From contig JBAIAC010000054.1 of the NCBI GenBank assembly GCA_037349315.1, positions 744,001-808,000 of the forward strand: a stretch of 64,000 nt of DNA. Reading direction: 5' to 3'. Under the pieces are notes generated by a model, which saw only the letters and a program-made list of their open reading frames with translations, was not told the origin of the DNA and searched no databases. Positions 62,301 to 64,000 of the stretch are shown piece after piece. Within the stretch, counting starts at the first letter, position 1. Every line of letters begins with the position of its first letter. The translations under genes and the position numbers were made by a program. This DNA comes from Chelydra serpentina. Taxonomy: Eukaryota > Chordata > Testudines > Chelydridae.

Positions 62301-62845
62301 CCTATATTCCAGGAGAGGGGAAGGGAAAATAAAGGGGTAAGGAATGAGGGGGAGGAGAGACAGGCTGAATGCAGGGTGGGGAGCCAGAGAGGTTCCACTT
62401 GCGATGAGGAAGGGAGAGAGGCCCCGGGTCCCGAGATGGGTAAAGTGTAGGAGGTGGAGAGCGGCTGGGAGTCGCTGTGCTGGTGGAGGGGAGCAGCACA
62501 GCGGTGCTCACGGTCCTACTGGTGAGAGTGCCCTTGAGCATGTGGGAGCCACCGCTTGCCGCAGGAACAAGGGGACGCTGGTTAGCTGCGGGCTGGGCCG
62601 ATCCCTCCCGCACAGAGCATGACAGCTCTGCCCGGGCCTGGTGCCGCCAGCTCTGTCACCCCAGCTGGTGTTCGCCGGGCCCCAGCACTGGAGGAGGGCG
62701 ACAGCCACTGTCTGCTCTGGCCGCCCGAGCCAAGGAGTGGAGGCAGCCGCAGAAGTGCTGTGTGTTCCTCGTTTATAATCTCCGGCCTGGCCGCCGCAGC
62801 TCCCGTCACAAGCTGGCAGTGGGTGAGCCGGGAAGAGCCAGCCTC
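62301..62845. other. Unassigned GC-rich sequence
   Basis: Purine-rich then GC-rich. No conserved frame or element recognised. Confidence 0.5.
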
Positions 62846-62849
62846 AGGG

Positions 62850-64000
62850 TGTACCCCGCTCTACCCCGCCCCCCGTGGGCCTGCGCTCGCCCCAGCCTGC
62901 CCGGCACCCCACGGGCCTGCGCTTGCCCTGCCCCACCCTGCCCGGCACCCCGCGGGCCTGCGCTCGCCCCGCCCCACCCTGCCCGGCACCCCACAGGCCT
63001 GCGCTCACCCTGCCTGGCACCCCACGGGCCTGCGCTCGCCCCGCCCCACACCCCACAGGCCTGCGCTCGCCCCGCCCCCCCGGCACCCCGCGGCCTGCGC
63101 TCGCCCCGCCCGGCACCCCGCGGGCCTGCGCTCGCCCCGCCCGGCACCCCGCGGGCCTGCGCTCGCCCGCCCCACCCTGCCCGGCACCCCACAGGCCTGC
63201 GCTCACCCTGCCTGGCACCCCACGGGCCTGCACTCGCCCCGCCCCACCCCTGCCCGGCACCCACGGGCCTGCGCTCGCCCGCCCCACCCCGCCCGGCACC
63301 CCACGGGCTGCGCTCGCCCCGCCCCACCCCCGCCCCGGCACCCCACGGGCCTGCGCTCGCCCCGCCCCGCCCGGCACCCCACGGGCCTGCGCTCGCCCCG
63401 CCCCACCCCGCCCGGCACCCCACGGGCCTGCGCTCGCCCCGCCCCACCCCGCCCGGCACCCCACCGGGCCTGCGCTCGCCCTGCCCGGCAACCCACGGGC
63501 CTGCGCTCGCCCCGCCCCACCCCGCCTGGCACCCCACGGCCTGCGCTCGCCCTGCCCGGCAACCCCACGGGCCTGCGCTCGCCCGCCCCACCCCGCCTGG
63601 CACCCCACGGGCCTGCACTCGCCCCGCCCCACCCCGCTCGGCACCCGCGGGCCTGCGCTCGCCCGCCCGGCCCACCCCGCGGGCCTGCGCTCGCCCCGCC
63701 CGGCACCCCGCGGGCCTGCGCTCGCCCCGCCCCACCCGGCACCCCGCGGGCCTGCGCTCGCCCTGCCTGCACCCCACGGGCCTGGCCCGCCCTGCCTGGC
63801 ACCCCGCCGGGCCTGCGCTCGCCCCGCCCGGCACCCCGCTGGGCCTGCGCTCGCCCCGCCCCACCCGTCACCCCCGCGGGCCTGCGCTCGCCCGCCCCAC
63901 CCGGCACCCCGCGGGCCTGCGCTCGCCCTGCCTGGCACCCCACGGGCCTGCGCTCGCCCTGCCTGGCACCCCACGGGCCTGCGCTCGCCCTGCCTGGCAC
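62850..64000. repeat. GC-rich minisatellite with two unit lengths, runs off the window
   Basis: GGGCCTGCGCTCGCCC recurs through the window end. Units are mainly about 41 bp or about 31 bp, differing by a CCCCACCC(T/C)G-type 10-bp block. Long minus-strand frames across it are low-complexity (RAQARGVPG) and follow from the repeat; I do not call a gene. Confidence 0.95.

Noticed and set aside
62806..64000. Minus-strand reading frames up to 376 codons (RAQARGVPG-type)
   Set aside because: Low-complexity translation of the minisatellite in several frames at once, with no conserved sequence.

Overview
This is a vertebrate nuclear window, and the repeats point to a cryptodiran turtle. Signs of this are several CR1 LINEs ending in an ATTCTATG-type 3' repeat, tRNA-derived SINEs with a CR1-like tail (the tortoise/cryptodire SINE type), DIRS retrotransposons, Harbinger elements with a Myb-like accessory gene, and many hAT miniature elements with 8-bp target duplications. 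The species call is inference from repeat families; no database search was run.

The only host protein-coding gene I can support is ZMYND19, on the + strand from 13099 to 30723. It has six coding exons with GT..AG junctions in correct phase, and together they encode 227 residues with a C-terminal MYND zinc finger. A CpG-rich promoter (about 12580-13560) precedes it, with a consensus CRE (12853-12860) and two inverted CCAAT boxes. Its introns carry LINE, SINE, LTR and DNA-transposon insertions.

Upstream (1-12410): a near-intact CR1 with both ORFs (1-4207), an LTR-like block, a truncated CR1, and then a deep nest. An old minus-strand CR1 (about 6320-12410) is cut by an LTR (about 7687-12158). 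That LTR is cut by an internally deleted Ty3/gypsy element (7769-11110, target duplication GCATG) whose integrase precedes its reverse transcriptase, and that element is cut by a SINE (10264-10447). Downstream (about 33050-50800): a DIRS remnant on the minus strand, a Harbinger element whose accessory-gene intron holds a 6-kb DIRS element with inverted terminal repeats, Penelope-like fragments, a second DIRS 5' remnant and old LINE pieces. The end (50800-64000): LTR-like sequence, a second and decayed CR1 (about 52320-57955) split by a 1.4-kb solo LTR, another solo LTR with target duplication GATAT, foldback elements, a (CT)18 tract and a GC-rich minisatellite that runs off the window.

The most interesting observation is at the ORF1/ORF2 junction of the intact CR1. 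ORF2 has no in-frame ATG before its endonuclease catalytic residues and lies in the -1 frame of ORF1. The last two sense codons of ORF1 form a correctly phased T TTA AAC slippery heptamer, followed 9 nt later by a potential GC stem. This suggests, but does not prove, that CR1 ORF2 is made by -1 ribosomal frameshifting. The decayed copy keeps the heptamer and stem but differs by 8 bp, so the frames no longer match there.
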